Position numbers and translations under genes: made by a program | Notes under the pieces: model-generated | What the model saw: the letters and a program-made list of their open reading frames with translations, nothing else | What the model was told of the DNA's origin: nothing | The model's database searches: none | Assembly (NCBI GenBank): GCA_026119935.1 | Contig: JALRMH010000004.1 | Span: 62,001-126,000, forward strand | DNA: 64,000 nucleotides | Source: Endothia cerciana | Taxonomy: Eukaryota; Ascomycota; Sordariomycetes; Diaporthales; Cryphonectriaceae | Reading direction: 5' to 3' | Shown here: positions 46,009 to 57,360 of the stretch, piece by piece | How positions within the stretch are numbered: the stretch's first letter is position 1 | Layout of the letters: each line of letters begins with the position of its first letter

Positions 46009-46829
46009 TTAGAGCTCCACGTGGATACCTTCTTCTGGCACAGGTAGCTCGCCGCTCTTGACGACCTTGACGGTCTGCTTGGGCTTGTCGCCCGGACCCT
46101 TCTCGATGTTCTCAATCTTCTCGATGACGTCGTAGCCCTCGAGGACCTCGCCGAAGACGACGTGCTTGCCATCCAACCAGCTGCAGATACACTGTTAGTT
46201 TCACGGCCCGGCAAAAGAGCTTGTGGGACGAGACGGGAGTTTTGGGGGGGGGGGGGGGGACCGTACGAGGTGACGACGGTGGTGATGAAGAACTGCGAGC
46301 CGTTGGTGTCCTTGCCGGCGTTGGCCATGGACAGCAGACCCTTCTTGGAGTGCTTGAGCTTGAAGTTCTCATCGGGGAAGCGGTCGCCGTAGACTATCCA
46401 GGACAGTTCGCGTCAGCCACTTCTGTCCCCACAAATACACACACAGCAACCCAGTTGGGAGCTCAACTGGCCAATCCCCTTAGCCGGGCACAGCTGCTTA
46501 CTCGACTTGCCGCCGGTGCCATCCCCCTTGGTGAAGTCACCGCCCTGGATCATGAAGCCCTTGATGACGCGGTGGAAGGTAGAGCCCTCGTACCCGAAGC
46601 CCTTCTCCCCGGTGGCGAGCGCGCGGAAGTTCTCGGCGGTCTTGGGGGTGGTCTTGCCGTAGAGCCCCATGACGATGCGGCCCAGGCTCTCGTCGCCGTG
46701 CTGGATGTCGAAGTAGACCTTGTGGGTGATCTTGGGGCCCTTAGCGGCCGCGGCGGTGCTGCTGAACAGCAGCATGCTCACGCCGAGGAGCAGCGCGGCC
46801 GAGACGAGGAGCCGTCGCACGTTGAACAT
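46009..46829 (-). CDS. Cyclophilin B, ER peptidyl-prolyl cis-trans isomerase
   Basis: Exons 46829-46502, 46393-46267 and 46180-46009 encode 208 residues. A signal peptide (RRLLVSAALLLGVSMLLFSS) targets it to the ER, where it speeds proline isomerisation during folding. The cyclophilin fold is complete: TPKTAENFRALATGEKGFGYEGS, the catalytic Arg in FHRVIKGFMIQGGDF, SMANAGKDTNGSQFFITT, and Trp in TSWLDGKHVVFGEV. The C-terminus is HVEL, a variant of the HDEL/HEEL retention signal. Intron 2 begins GTACGGT and runs straight into 16 C on the sense strand. Diverges from the Tlg1 gene. Confidence 0.96.
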
Positions 46830-47402
46830 TCTGGGCTTTCGGATGGGGGGAGGAGGGGGGAGGTCAACAGAAAGAGGTGGAGGTATGGGTTGAAGAGGTC
46901 CGTCCAAGGAGAGGGGAACTGGGGATTCTGGACTTGATATGGTCCAGGTACGGGGAGGGTAGGAGGTGAGGAAAAGGCAGAAAAGGGAGACACGTTTCAC
47001 CAGAGCTCGAGTCGGGGCTCGTAGGTGATTGCCACATGCATGAGGCTAGACATGTAACTCTCCCCGCAGCAGCGCAGGCGGAGACCCCCCACTCAGGGAC
47101 CTTCTGCTGCAACCATGTCCCAAGCTCAGGGGTTGACCCAAGCACCGAGGCCAGTGGGTGTCCTCGTCTGCGCAGTACGTACCGCCCTGCCGTCTGTGCC
47201 GTCTTCCAACAATGTCAACTCCCTCCTCGAGCCCTGCAACCGCACGAGCCAGCCCGATATTCTCGCCGCCATCTTCTCTTTCCAGCAAGCAGTGCCTCCG
47301 GACACGTCTTCTTCTTCTTCCTCCTCCTCTTCTTCTCCCCCCCAGCGAAGCTGCGTACACTCTCCAGCTGATGGCCCTTCGATTACGAGACCCGCATCTG
47401 AG
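46830..47402. promoter_or_regulatory. Divergent promoter of cyclophilin B and Tlg1
   Basis: 573 bp. The 3' part has a TCT/TCC microsatellite (47307-47336). An open frame starting at ATG 47115 continues in frame into the Tlg1 start. Confidence 0.45.
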
Positions 47403-48252
47403 ATGATGTCCTCAACGAACGAGGAGGACCCCTTCCTCCAGGTCCAGCAGTATGTACCCGCAAGGCCCCCTCGGATATATCATCACCCTCGACGCTGACA
47501 GAACCTCCCCCCCCCCCCGGAACAGAGATGTCCTCACCCAGATGGATGCGACCCGGCCCCTCTTCACCTCCTACCTGCGCATACGCTCCCTCTCCACCGC
47601 CCAGACCTCCCCGGAGCTCACCTCGGCGCGGACCGACCTCGAGACCGCCCTCTCCGCGCTCGCCGAGGACCTCGCCGACCTGGTCGCCTCCGTACAGGCC
47701 GTCGAGGCCGATCCGGCGCAGTTCGGGCTCTCGGCCCACGAGGTCTCGCGCCGGAAGCGGCTGGTCCAGGAGGTCGGCGGGGAGGTCGAGGACATGCGGG
47801 ACGAGCTGGCCAAGGGGGGCGGCGGCGGCACCTCATCCAATGGCAGGCGCAGGGAGGGGGGCGGAGGCGGTGGAACCTCTGACCTCCCCGACCCGAGCGC
47901 GTTCGCCGTCGGGGACGGGGACGGCCACGACGAGGAGGACTACGCGGCCGAGTTCGAGCAGCAGCAGCAGCAGGTGATGATGCGCGAGCAGGACGTGCAC
48001 CTGGACGGGGTGTACCAGACGGTCGACACGCTGCGCAGGCAGGCGGGCGACATGGGCCGGGAGCTGGAGGAGCAGCGGGAGATGCTCGAGACCACGGACA
48101 GGCTCGCGGACCGCGTGGGCGGGAGGCTGCAGACGGGGATGGACAAGCTCAAGTACGTGGTCCGGCATAACGAGGACCGCCTGAGCAGCTGGTGCATCGG
48201 GCTGCTGATATTGGTGCTGTGCATTCTGCTGGTCTTGCTTTTGATTCTATGA
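47403..48252 (+). CDS. Tlg1/syntaxin-6-like Qc-SNARE
   Basis: Target SNARE of the late Golgi and endosomes. Exons 47403-47449 and 47526-48252 give 257 residues. The start reads MMSSTNEEDPFLQVQQDVLTQM, the usual syntaxin-6/Tlg1 opening, followed by the Habc-type helical domain (ELTSARTDLETALSALAEDLADLV; LSAHEVSRRKRLVQEV). A glycine-rich low-complexity linker and an acidic patch separate it from the SNARE motif at about residues 170-235 (HLDGVYQTVDTLRRQAGDMG, zero-layer Gln in ELEEQREML). The protein ends with one membrane anchor (LLILVLCILLVLLLIL). The 76-nt intron has a C-run directly before its CCGGAACAG acceptor. The frame is open upstream for 96 codons to ATG 47115; I preferred the family-like start. 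Confidence 0.93.
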
Positions 48253-48780
48253 GGATGGCTATCACACGGGGGAGCTGGCGTCTGGGTGGGGTTTATGGAT
48301 AGGAAATGGGCTTAGGAGGCGGGCGGCGTTCAGGCTTTTCCGGGGGGGGGGGAGGGTGAGGGCATAGATGGATCTTGGCAGAGCATACTTAAACACAATC
48401 TCAAAGTGGCATCTCCAGGGGGGGGAGGGTGAGGGCATAGATGGATCTTGGCAGAGCATACTTAAACACAATCTCAAAGTGGCATCTCCAGATATCCAGT
48501 CGTCTTTTAGAGCAGGCTATGGGGTTGGCCCTCGTGACGATGAGAACTACTGACCAACCAATCTAGGTTGTTGGCACAGGCCTCCGTCTCGGCTCGGTTG
48601 CCATATCTGCATCGTGACTGTGATCTCCCCGTCGCGCACCCACGCAGCCAGGTCAAGACCGACTCTTGCTTCAGATCCCGCGGCCGATGGGAGTGCCTTT
48701 GAGCCGAACCAGCCTTCCTCCCCCTTCCAGCGAGTTTCCCATGAACCAAGCCATACCCGTCTCCATGCTGCGGTGACAAG
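48253..48780. other. Convergent 3' region containing a tandem duplication
   Basis: Between the stops of Tlg1 (+) and Gle1 (-). Dominated by a perfect 73-bp direct duplication (48345-48490); no coding sequence was recognised. Confidence 0.6.
48345..48490. repeat. Perfect 73-bp tandem direct duplication
   Basis: Copies 48345-48417 and 48418-48490 are identical over their whole length. Each starts with eight G followed by AGGGTGAGGGCATAG and ends AGTGGCATCTCCA. The head-to-tail junction is exact and the unit occurs nowhere else in the window that I noticed. Confidence 0.95.
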
Positions 48781-50531
48781 CTATGCAAGGGCAAGGCCGT
48801 ATTTCGCCTTGAGACTCTTTCCGTGCACGATCAGCGACTCCACAGCGACGTCACCGCAACCTGCCGACTTCGCGTGCGTCGGGAAATCCACCAGGGCCAG
48901 TCGGAGAGCAGCGACGCCCGCAGTGCCATAGAACAGCAGGAACCGTTGCTCGTAGTGATCGATCATGGCTTTCAGGACGGTACATGACGTGGTTGACATC
49001 TCGGCAGGAGGTGTGTTGACGATCTGCGCCATGGCCGTCCAGTAGTGGGACATAGGGTATGGGTTCTCCTTCTTGGACTTCGAGAAGTCCCGAAGGGATA
49101 TGGCCGCATATCCCGCGCCCAGGCCCGTCTGCCTGTTGTAGTGCTCCGTCTCGGGCATCCACGCATTTGGCCCTCGGCGCTTCCATCCGACTCGTTCCCG
49201 TCCCTGTTCGGTCTTTTCGAGACCCCTAGCACCGAATAATACCGGACACACAACGTAGAACTTGGCGATCAAGATGTCGATCAGAGGTTTTCCGCGCCAG
49301 TGGAGGGCCGGATCTGAGAATATGGAGGCGACCAGGATGCCGATGGGGTCAGCCGTCTTTGTGTTGGCGCTCGATTCGTCCATGAACTGGTTGATCACGC
49401 ATTTGCCCAAGTGATTAACCAGGAATAGGAACAGTGAGGGCAACTGATCATTATTGGCGGCCCCGTTGACTGGCTGTCTCTCGTCGAACACGAAGTGGCT
49501 CGGATCCATGAGCTGAGAATTCACCTGGTTGGCCAGACCCTCTTTCAGAACCCTGGAGACTTTCCCCATCTGCGTTGCACGTTAGCTACCGGCCCTGCTA
49601 GTGCTCGTGCTAGGAGGGGCTTACCACCGCGACGTTGCCCTTCTTGTCAAAAGACAGCTGGCCAACGCATTTTCGAATCTCCCGACGCAGGTCTCCAGCC
49701 TTGCTCTTGAGGGCCTTGTTCTGTCCGGCCTGCACGTCATTGATGGATCTGCGGAGCTCCTTGAGGTTTTTATGTATGAGCATTGCTCGTTGCTTCTTGG
49801 GGTCTGCCTTGAGGGGCGCAGCAGCCGGTGCAGGTGCAGGTGCAGGTGCAGGTGCAGGCGTAGGTGTGACGGCGGGGGCTGTGGCTTTTGGAGCCCCGAA
49901 TAGGGAGGGAGCAGCTGGTTTCGTTGTCGGGGTGCCATTGACCGAAGCTGGCACAGGATTCTGGGCAGAAGCCGGCTGGACAGTCGGTGCTGAGGCGGCA
50001 GCCGGGGCGGGTGCTGTCGTTTGCGCAGTGGCTGGCGGCAGGGCCGGCCGAGGCTGTATGGGGGAAAGGGGCGCGATTTTCGTCGCCTTCAGTTCTCGAA
50101 GCTGTCTCTCGCGCTCATTGGCCTCCGTCTCGGCCTGAACGCGCCTCTTCTCGGTGGTGATGGAATCCTCCATGAGCCTCTTCCTCTCCTCTGTGACCTG
50201 TAGTCGCTCGGCATCCCGGCGCGCCTTCTCGGCTATCTCGTCGGCCTCCTCTTTCTGCTCGTGCAGCCAGAGCACATGCTCACTGGCAAAGTTCCCGATC
50301 AGCACCTCACCTTTCCCTGGTGGTCAGGAGGATGGTCTGGCAAGCTACTTACGCCCGTTCCCTTATCCGCCGATGCTCGGCATCTGCCAGGGCAAGTGCC
50401 TCCTTATGGGACCTTTCCGAATTTCGATCTGGGGAGAGCCAGTCGACCAGTCCGGAGCTGGGAGGGCTCGAGAAGGTGGTCCTTGCCCGAGGATACCTCG
50501 ACGCGCGCGGGGCGGGCGACGAGCCCGCCAT
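48781..50531 (-). CDS. gle1: Gle1, nuclear pore mRNA-export factor
   Basis: Exons 50531-50353, 50282-49625 and 49569-48781 encode 541 residues. With inositol hexakisphosphate, Gle1 activates the DEAD-box ATPase Dbp5 on the cytoplasmic face of the nuclear pore. The N-terminal third is a charged coiled coil (EQKEEADEIAEKARRDAERL; ERKRLMEDSITTEKRRVQAE). A Pro/Ala/Thr-rich linker with SLFG and a hexanucleotide-encoded Ala-Pro run follows. The C-terminal HEAT-like Gle1 domain begins near KKQRAMLIHKNLKELRRSI and contains CVGQLSFDKKGN, LFLFLVNHLGKCVINQF, GILVASIFSDP, AKFYVVCPVLFG and YAAISLRDFS. The start at 50531 is the least certain border, since fungal Gle1 N-termini vary and an upstream exon may exist. 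Confidence 0.92.
49827..49857. repeat. GGTGCA hexanucleotide microsatellite inside gle1
   Basis: Five successive GGTGCA units (plus strand) encode an Ala-Pro run in the Gle1 linker; the length is probably variable between strains. Confidence 0.85.
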
Positions 50532-52463
50532 CTCTGCCGGCGGTCAACCGAGGCTCGAGGCGCGCCCGTCCTGGTCGGAGTGTGTCGCGGTTGCGGCGCG
50601 TTGCAGCGCGTTGATCAATGGCAGTGGGATGCCCTCGAAGGAAAGGCGCCGCGGCTGTAGACCTGGGTTTGGGAGTTGCGTGGTGAGATTATCCAGGTAC
50701 ACAAAGTAATAAGCCGCCCCTAGCTCAGCGCGATGGAATGAATGGACAGACGGCCAGGTCCCTTGCATCCCATCCCAGATTATCAAGACGATCAAGGGTG
50801 GGTCCGCGGCTCTGAGTTCTGAGTTTCTGCCAGCAGAATGCGCGACCGCCTTCCCCACGTCAGCTTCAACGGGCGGTGTCAGCCGGAGGGTTTCCTGCCA
50901 ATCCCTATTCTTTGGAGCTTGCTCGGTTATTGTTCCAACTACGAAAAGGGAAAACACCTCTCGACCACAATACCACTGAATGGGCCACTGGTTATCTCCC
51001 TTTTTTTCCTTTCTTTCTTTCTGGTTTTCTTTTGTATAGACCCCCACCCCTCATCCTTTTGTCCCCATAGTATTGTTAGTATAGTAATTATTACTACAAT
51101 ATTAAGTTTCCCTTGGCACTGCTCAACTTTTTGTCAAATTGAACTGCCGGTTGGGGGCACCAGCGGGTTGGACTCTCTATCTTCCCAGATAGCCACGGTA
51201 AGCCAGATAGAGGCTGGGGGGCATTTCTTAGATACGAGCCGATCCGCAGCCGGTGCCCGTGCCCATCCAGGGCCAGTAATGTCCGCGCGTGCTCAGACGA
51301 ACCTCCCTTCCAAGGTTTGCTGTCCCAGGCTGGACCCACGAGGCAGGCCTGTGTGAGCCTCCCAGTGTTTTCAATCTTGCGCCGGTGCCCTCTCGGTGAA
51401 GATGATGAGTTGGGCTGCGATGACGATCCTTCCTGCCAGATCCAAGGCGGTCATTTCTTTCTGAAGTCCAGCATCACTCGGTGAAATCAGCGGTTATCAC
51501 TCCAGACCAGATACATGTCTTTCACAAGGAGTCCACCCTCCCTCACTGACAGCGCTAGATCGTGAGATAAGCCTCGGGTCGAGGCCGCTGGCTGGACTCC
51601 AGTCTTCTTCTGTACTTCTGCCGCGGGTTTCCTCGTCTGGAAACGGGCCACCGCTATCACTTCATCTCGTCCGCGCACAAGAGACCCGTTGTACCGCAGC
51701 AATATAAGTAAATAACCAGTGGGGTCCTGGATGGGAATGGGAAGTAACACAGAGTGAGGTTGGTAGGACTCATTGGGCAGTGAGAAGCAGGCTGACGTCG
51801 TCTGGCGTCTGGTCAATCAATACTCGCGCACTATAGACGGAGGCCACGCTAGCTAGAGACCCCTTCCATCCCGCAACAGGTATCACCGGTTCCCCGCCGG
51901 CCAGGACTGGCACGGGTGGGTGGGTCAGCCCATACTGTACCGTTCCCTCTTGCCGCTTGCGGTCTGCATGGACGCCCTGGTGCCTACCATAGTGCGTTCC
52001 ATAGTACTACGTAGCTCCTCCAGCAAAAGCTACCACGATAGCAGGTCGCACCGGTGCTCGACAGGCCAGCGCCTACATGTAGACACCACCAAGAAGGCGC
52101 TACTGTGCTGGCTGGCGAACCGTGTAGGCCTGCTGGCGGGGGGGCCCACAGGCAAGGCAGTGGCAGGCAGTGGCAACGCTGGGCTCGTTTCACCTGAACC
52201 ACAGCGGGGGGTGGCGTCCTTGCATCACCTTCACCCCAAGAAGTGGGGCCCTGGAGCTGACCCAGCTCTGCTGGCGCTGTCTGATTTCAGTCCAGCCCCA
52301 GCCCGGTCCAGGCGATACCTACCGCCGGAGCAGGTGCTGGGGCAACGTCAGAGCTCACCCTCACCTCCTGTGCCCAGCCGGGTACGTAGCGCGTACTGCA
52401 ACTGTACTTGTAGCTGCATGTGGTCCGTGGTCAAACGGACTGCCAGGTCCCCATTGAGACGAA

Positions 52464-52481
52464 TCTCTCTCTCTCTCTCTC
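52464..52481. repeat. (CT)n microsatellite
   Basis: Nine TC dinucleotides continuing into a CT-rich stretch to about 52503, upstream of the Ssd1 gene. Confidence 0.85.
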
Positions 52482-52720
52482 CTTCCTCCTCTCTCCCACA
52501 CCTTTGTTCTGCGCCTCCGCTGCTCGACCCTGCCTAACGTCGACTGTCGCCATCGACAAACTCATGGCCACCGGTTAGAATCGACAACGGTCTCCCCCCC
52601 CTCTCCCACGGACACATTCCTTGCCACGGTAACTCGATTCTGATCCTCTCATTGAACCCTCCTTGGAGCTCTGTCTCTCCGCCTCGGCCCGCAAAGCCAA
52701 CAAAACCAAGGTCCACGTAC

Positions 52721-52785
52721 CACACACACACCACACACCACACACCACACACCACACACCACACAACCACCACCACCAACACCAC
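52721..52785. repeat. ACACCAC short tandem repeat
   Basis: A CA-rich satellite of about five 7-nt ACACCAC units followed by ACC triplets, 300 bp upstream of the Ssd1 start. Confidence 0.85.
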
Positions 52786-53085
52786 CAGACAACATAACAA
52801 CTCAGCCAGAACTCCGCACGCGCCGGGGCAGATCAAGACACACCGGGTCGACGATTTCTGACGGTCCTCCCCAAACAAACCCATCCTACGGATCTTCGAG
52901 GCCTAGAAACCAGCACGGGGACCACACCAAGCTAAGCTAACAGCCCCAAAGGAATAAAGAGACTCCGCATTCATCGCCCCAGCAGCTCGCTCCAGAGCCT
53001 TGTAGACCTCCTGAGGAGACCTGCCCCTCGGAGCTTGGTCCTGCGAGGGACACCCGTTTTCCCACATCGCCACAAGGCTTCGATC

Positions 53086-56000
53086 ATGGAGGGGCAGCAG
53101 CCCCAGCAACAGCCGCCGTCCGGCGTCCCGGGCCCAACCGGCCGGAGGCTGCACATCGCCCATCGCCGGACCCCTTCCGAGATGACGCCGCTGGTGAGCA
53201 TGTTCACGGCCAACCCGCACAGTAAGCTCCCCGTTGCTCCTCCCCGAAAACTTATCGATCCTGCCGTCGAGCCGTCCGTCTTCCAGAGGCTTGGGTGCCC
53301 CTTTGGGTTGCGACCACATGGCTGATGCATCTCGTCGCTAGTGGACCAGATGTCGATCCAGCAGCTCCTGGCGGCCCAGCAGCAGCAGATCAACGAGCTC
53401 AACGCGCAGGCCCAATACGTCCAGAACATGAGCATGATGGGTGGCCAGCCTGTTCCCGGCTACAACATCGTTCAGGGCATGCCCGGCATGCAGCAGTCGG
53501 CCAACTACCAGTTTCCCAACCAGCTCCCGCAGCAGAACATGGCGATGCCGAACCCACCCCTCACACATCGCCGTAATCAGTCGGCCATCCCAAACATGGG
53601 CATAGGACCACCTCCGGCTCCTTCCTCCGGCGCTGCCGGCTCTACCTTTGGCAACTTCGAGTTCCCCCAACAGCCGCAGGGCCGTGAAAACGCTGGCAGC
53701 TCACGGGGAGGACGCGGCGGTGGCGGAGCCGGGGCCGGGGCCGGAGCGGGCCACCAGAGGCGCCACTCGCTGGCGCTCGCTGACGCCAAGAAGGCTGCTG
53801 AGCTTGCTCAGCAGAAGCGCACGACTTCCGGCTTCCAGTTTCCAGCAGCACCCGCTCCCGAGGAAGAACCCAAGCCTCCCGTGGCTAGCTCGCTCGACCC
53901 CCAAGCCACCGCTGCGAGGGGAGGACGTGGAGGGCACGGTCGGAGTCAGAGCATGGCCGTGGGCGCTAACGGTCGTGGAGGTGCCGCCGGCGGCCGTGGT
54001 GGCACTCACCTATCGGTCGAGTCGAGTGGGGACTTCCCGCGCCGCGGGTCTGGACACAACCGCTCATCATCTCGCAACTTTGATTCCAACTGGCGCACCC
54101 CGCAGGCGCAGCCTCAGGACCAGGCCGGCCAGAACCAGGGAGGCTTCCAACCGGGCCACCGCCAGCGTGGTTCCATCAGCCAGTCCGTCAACTCGATCGG
54201 CACTTTCCAGTACCCTGGCCAGCCCCAGCTGGTGCAGATGCCCAACCAGATGATGATGCCCGGCATGTATCCTGGACAGCAGCTCAATGCCCAGCTGGCC
54301 CAGCTTCAGGCACTACAGGCCGCCCAGATGGGTGGTCAGAACTTCATAGGTCTGCAGGGGAGCCAGCACGCGGGTCAGCTTTCTCAGCAGCCTCAGCAAC
54401 AGCAGCGCAAGACGCTATTCACTCCTTACCTCCCGCAAGCGACACTGCCCGCCCTGCTGGGCGAGGGACAGCTCGTTTCCGGCATCCTCCGTGTGAACAA
54501 GAAGAACCGCAGCGATGCCTACGTTTCTACTCAAGATGGACTTCTTGACGCTGACATATTCATCTGCGGCAGCAAGGACCGCAACCGCGCCCTTGAGGGT
54601 GATCTCGTCGCTATCGAGCTTCTTGACGTCGATGAGGTCTGGTCGCAGAAGCGTGAGAAGGAGGAGAAGAAGAAGCGCAAGGACATCACCGACACTCGCT
54701 CGGGCTCCACCAACGCCGGCAGTCAGAGCAACCAGAACAACGATGACAACAGCGCTGCCGACGGAGGCATCCGCAGACGTGGTAGTCTGCGGCAGCGTCC
54801 GACGCAGAAGAAGAACGATGATGTCGAAGTGGAAGGCCAGAGCCTTCTCCTGGTAGAGGAGGAGGAGATCAATGACGAACAGAAACCTCTGTACGCTGGC
54901 CACGTCGTCGCCGTCATCGAACGTGTTGCTGGGCAGATGTTCTCCGGTACGCTCGGCCTGCTGCGCCCTAGCAGCCAGGCGACCAAGGAGAAACAGGAGG
55001 CCGAGCGGGCTGCCAGAGACGGTGGCCGTCAGCACGATAATCGCCAGCAGGAGAAGCCCAAGATCGTTTGGTTCAAGCCGACCGACAAGCGTGTGCCCCT
55101 GATCGCCATCCCCACGGAGCAAGCTCCCCGGGACTTTGTCGAGAAGCACCAGGACTATGCCGATCGTATTTTCGTTGCGTGCATCAAGCGGTGGCCCATC
55201 ACCTCGCTTCATCCTTTCGGTACCTTGGTTGAGCAGCTCGGCAGGATGGGCGACTTGAAGGTCGAGACCGACGCTCTCCTGCGAGACAACAACTTCTCCT
55301 CTGATGAGTTCTCCGAGGCTGTGCTTCGCAGCGTGGGTCTCCAGGACTGGTCTCCCGCCAAGGAAGAGGAGGCGGCCATTGATGAGCGCCGTGACTTCCG
55401 AGCCGACAAGGCGTTCACACTTGACATGGATGGCTCAGCTGAGCTCAGCAATGCTGTGCACGTCAAGAGACTTGATGATGGAAACCTCGAGATCGGTATC
55501 CACGTTCCGGACGTCACTCATTTCGTCAAGCCGAATTCCCTTGTGGACCGTGAGGCCAAGAAGCGCGGGACTGCCGTGCACCTGGTCAACAGAACATGCG
55601 CCATGCTTCCGCCGAAATTGTTTGCGGAGGTCTGTTCTCTAACGCCAGGCGAGGAGCGCCTGACCGTTAGTGTTGTGTTTTGTGTCAACCCACACACAGG
55701 GGCCGCCGCTGGGAATGGGTCTTGGGTTGGCAAGGGTATCATCAAGAGCGGTGGCAAAGTCACTCTTTCTGAGATTGATACTGCTCTGTCGGGAGAAGCT
55801 GATTTCAGCCACGAGGCAGTGGAATCTAAGGATCTGCGGATCCTTCATGTAAGTATCGCAAGCGCTGAGCGAGTCGGCCTGTCGTTCGGGGACTAACAAG
55901 AAGCAGATGGTTGCCCAGAAGTTTCGAGAGTACCGTTTGGGCGCTGGTGGCGAACCTATCGCACCCCTTCGGTTGCTGCACCAGCTCGACGACGAGAACA

Positions 56001-57360
56001 TTCCTATCAAGAACAACCTCTTTGATTCGACCTCTGCGATGGAGCTTGTGGAGGAGCTCATGCACAAGGCCAACACATACGTTGCGCAGCGTATTGCTGA
56101 TGGTGTCCCCGAGAAGGCTCTTCTCCGAAGACAGGCCGCTCCCAACCCTCGCAGGCTTCAGACTTTTGTTGACCGCATGACTGCCCTCGGCTACGACATC
56201 GACAGCTCCAGCAGTGGCGCACTGCAAAACAGCCTCTTCAAGGTCGATGATGCCGAGATCAGGAAGGGCATGGAGACCTTGCTGCTCAAGTCCATGCAGC
56301 ATGCCAAGTACTTCATTGCTGGCAAGACCGCCAAGCAGTTGTGGCCTCATTATGCCCTAAACTTGCCCTTGTACACCCACTTCACCAGCCCAACCCGTCG
56401 CTACGCCGACATCTTGGTTCACCGGCAGCTCGAAGCCGCCTTGTCAGATGGCAAGATTGACTACAACGAGGATATCGAGAACCTTGTCAAGACGGTTGAG
56501 AGCTGCAACACCAAGAAGGAGTCAGCCCAGAACGCTCAGGAGCAGAGCATCCACATCGAAGCCTGCCGTACGATGGACAAGGCGCGACAGGACGTGAATG
56601 GCGACCTGATCAGCGAGGGCATTGTCCTTTGCGTCTACGAGTCAGCCTTCGATGTTTTGATCCCCGAGTGGGGCTTTGAGAAGCGGGTTCACTGCGACCA
56701 ACTGCCTCTCAAGAAGGCAGAATTCAGGAAGGACAAGAGAGTCCTCGAGCTGTACTGGGAGAAGGGTGTCCCTAGCTCAGCTTACGTGCCGGAGGACGAA
56801 CGGCCAAAAGCTGCCACCTCTGTTCGCATGTCAAACGCTATGGCGGCGGCGAGACAGGCCGAGGAAGCGGAGAGGGCAAGGAAGGAGCGTGAAGAAGCGG
56901 CTCGCAAGCAGACCGAGACCAACACCATCTCGACCAACGATGTCGATGCACTCTTCGACGACGACGATGACAATGGCTCAGACATCACCGAGGCCATGGC
57001 AGGCGCCTCTCTCGCCGAACGCCCCACCCAGAGTGTGCCAGGCTCCCCCACACGATCCTACACCGCAGCTGGCGTGTTGCATCGCACAAAGTCCGATTCC
57101 AAGGTCCCCATCGTTGAGGCTCCGGAGAACTGCCTGACAAATAAGGAGAAGTATCTGAGCTTCTTCACGTTGCGGGAGGAAGGTGGTGAATACATCCAAG
57201 ACGTCACGGAGATGACACGGGTACCTATCATCCTGAAGACGGACCTCAGCAAGAGTCCACCGTAAGTCCCGGATCTTATACCGAACTGACAAGGGACACT
57301 GAACGCTGACATATTTGCAGATGCCTGACCATACGCTCGCTCAACCCATATGCTCTCTAG
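53086..57360 (+). CDS. Ssd1/Gul-1/Sts5-like RNA-binding pseudonuclease
   Basis: Translational repressor that binds cell-wall and polarity mRNAs and acts under the NDR kinase (Cbk1/Orb6/Cot-1) pathway. Exons 53086-53221, 53342-55848, 55907-57261 and 57321-57360 give 1345 residues. The long disordered N-terminus is rich in Gln, Gly and Arg. It carries kinase-type HxRxxS sites (e.g. Ser31, Ser126, Ser188) and [YF]xFP docking motifs at 101-104, 151-154 and 210-213. Cold-shock-like domains follow (LFTPYLPQATLPALLGEG), then an RNB-type domain. The RNB active-site aspartates are lost (FTLDMDGSAELSNAV replaces the usual D-x-DDA pattern), as in Ssd1 proteins, which lack nuclease activity. The C-terminus CLTIRSLNPYAL is family-typical and sits on a 40-nt last exon. 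Confidence 0.95.

Larger units (their letters stand above)
50532..53085. promoter_or_regulatory. Long divergent upstream region of Gle1 and Ssd1
   Basis: 2.55 kb without a recognised gene. It has a pyrimidine-rich run at 50999-51030, a GTAC-containing patch at 51930-52015, a (CT)9 run at 52464-52481 within a CT-rich segment, and the ACACCAC satellite at 52721-52785. The last ~600 bases are probably the Ssd1 mRNA leader. Confidence 0.45.
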
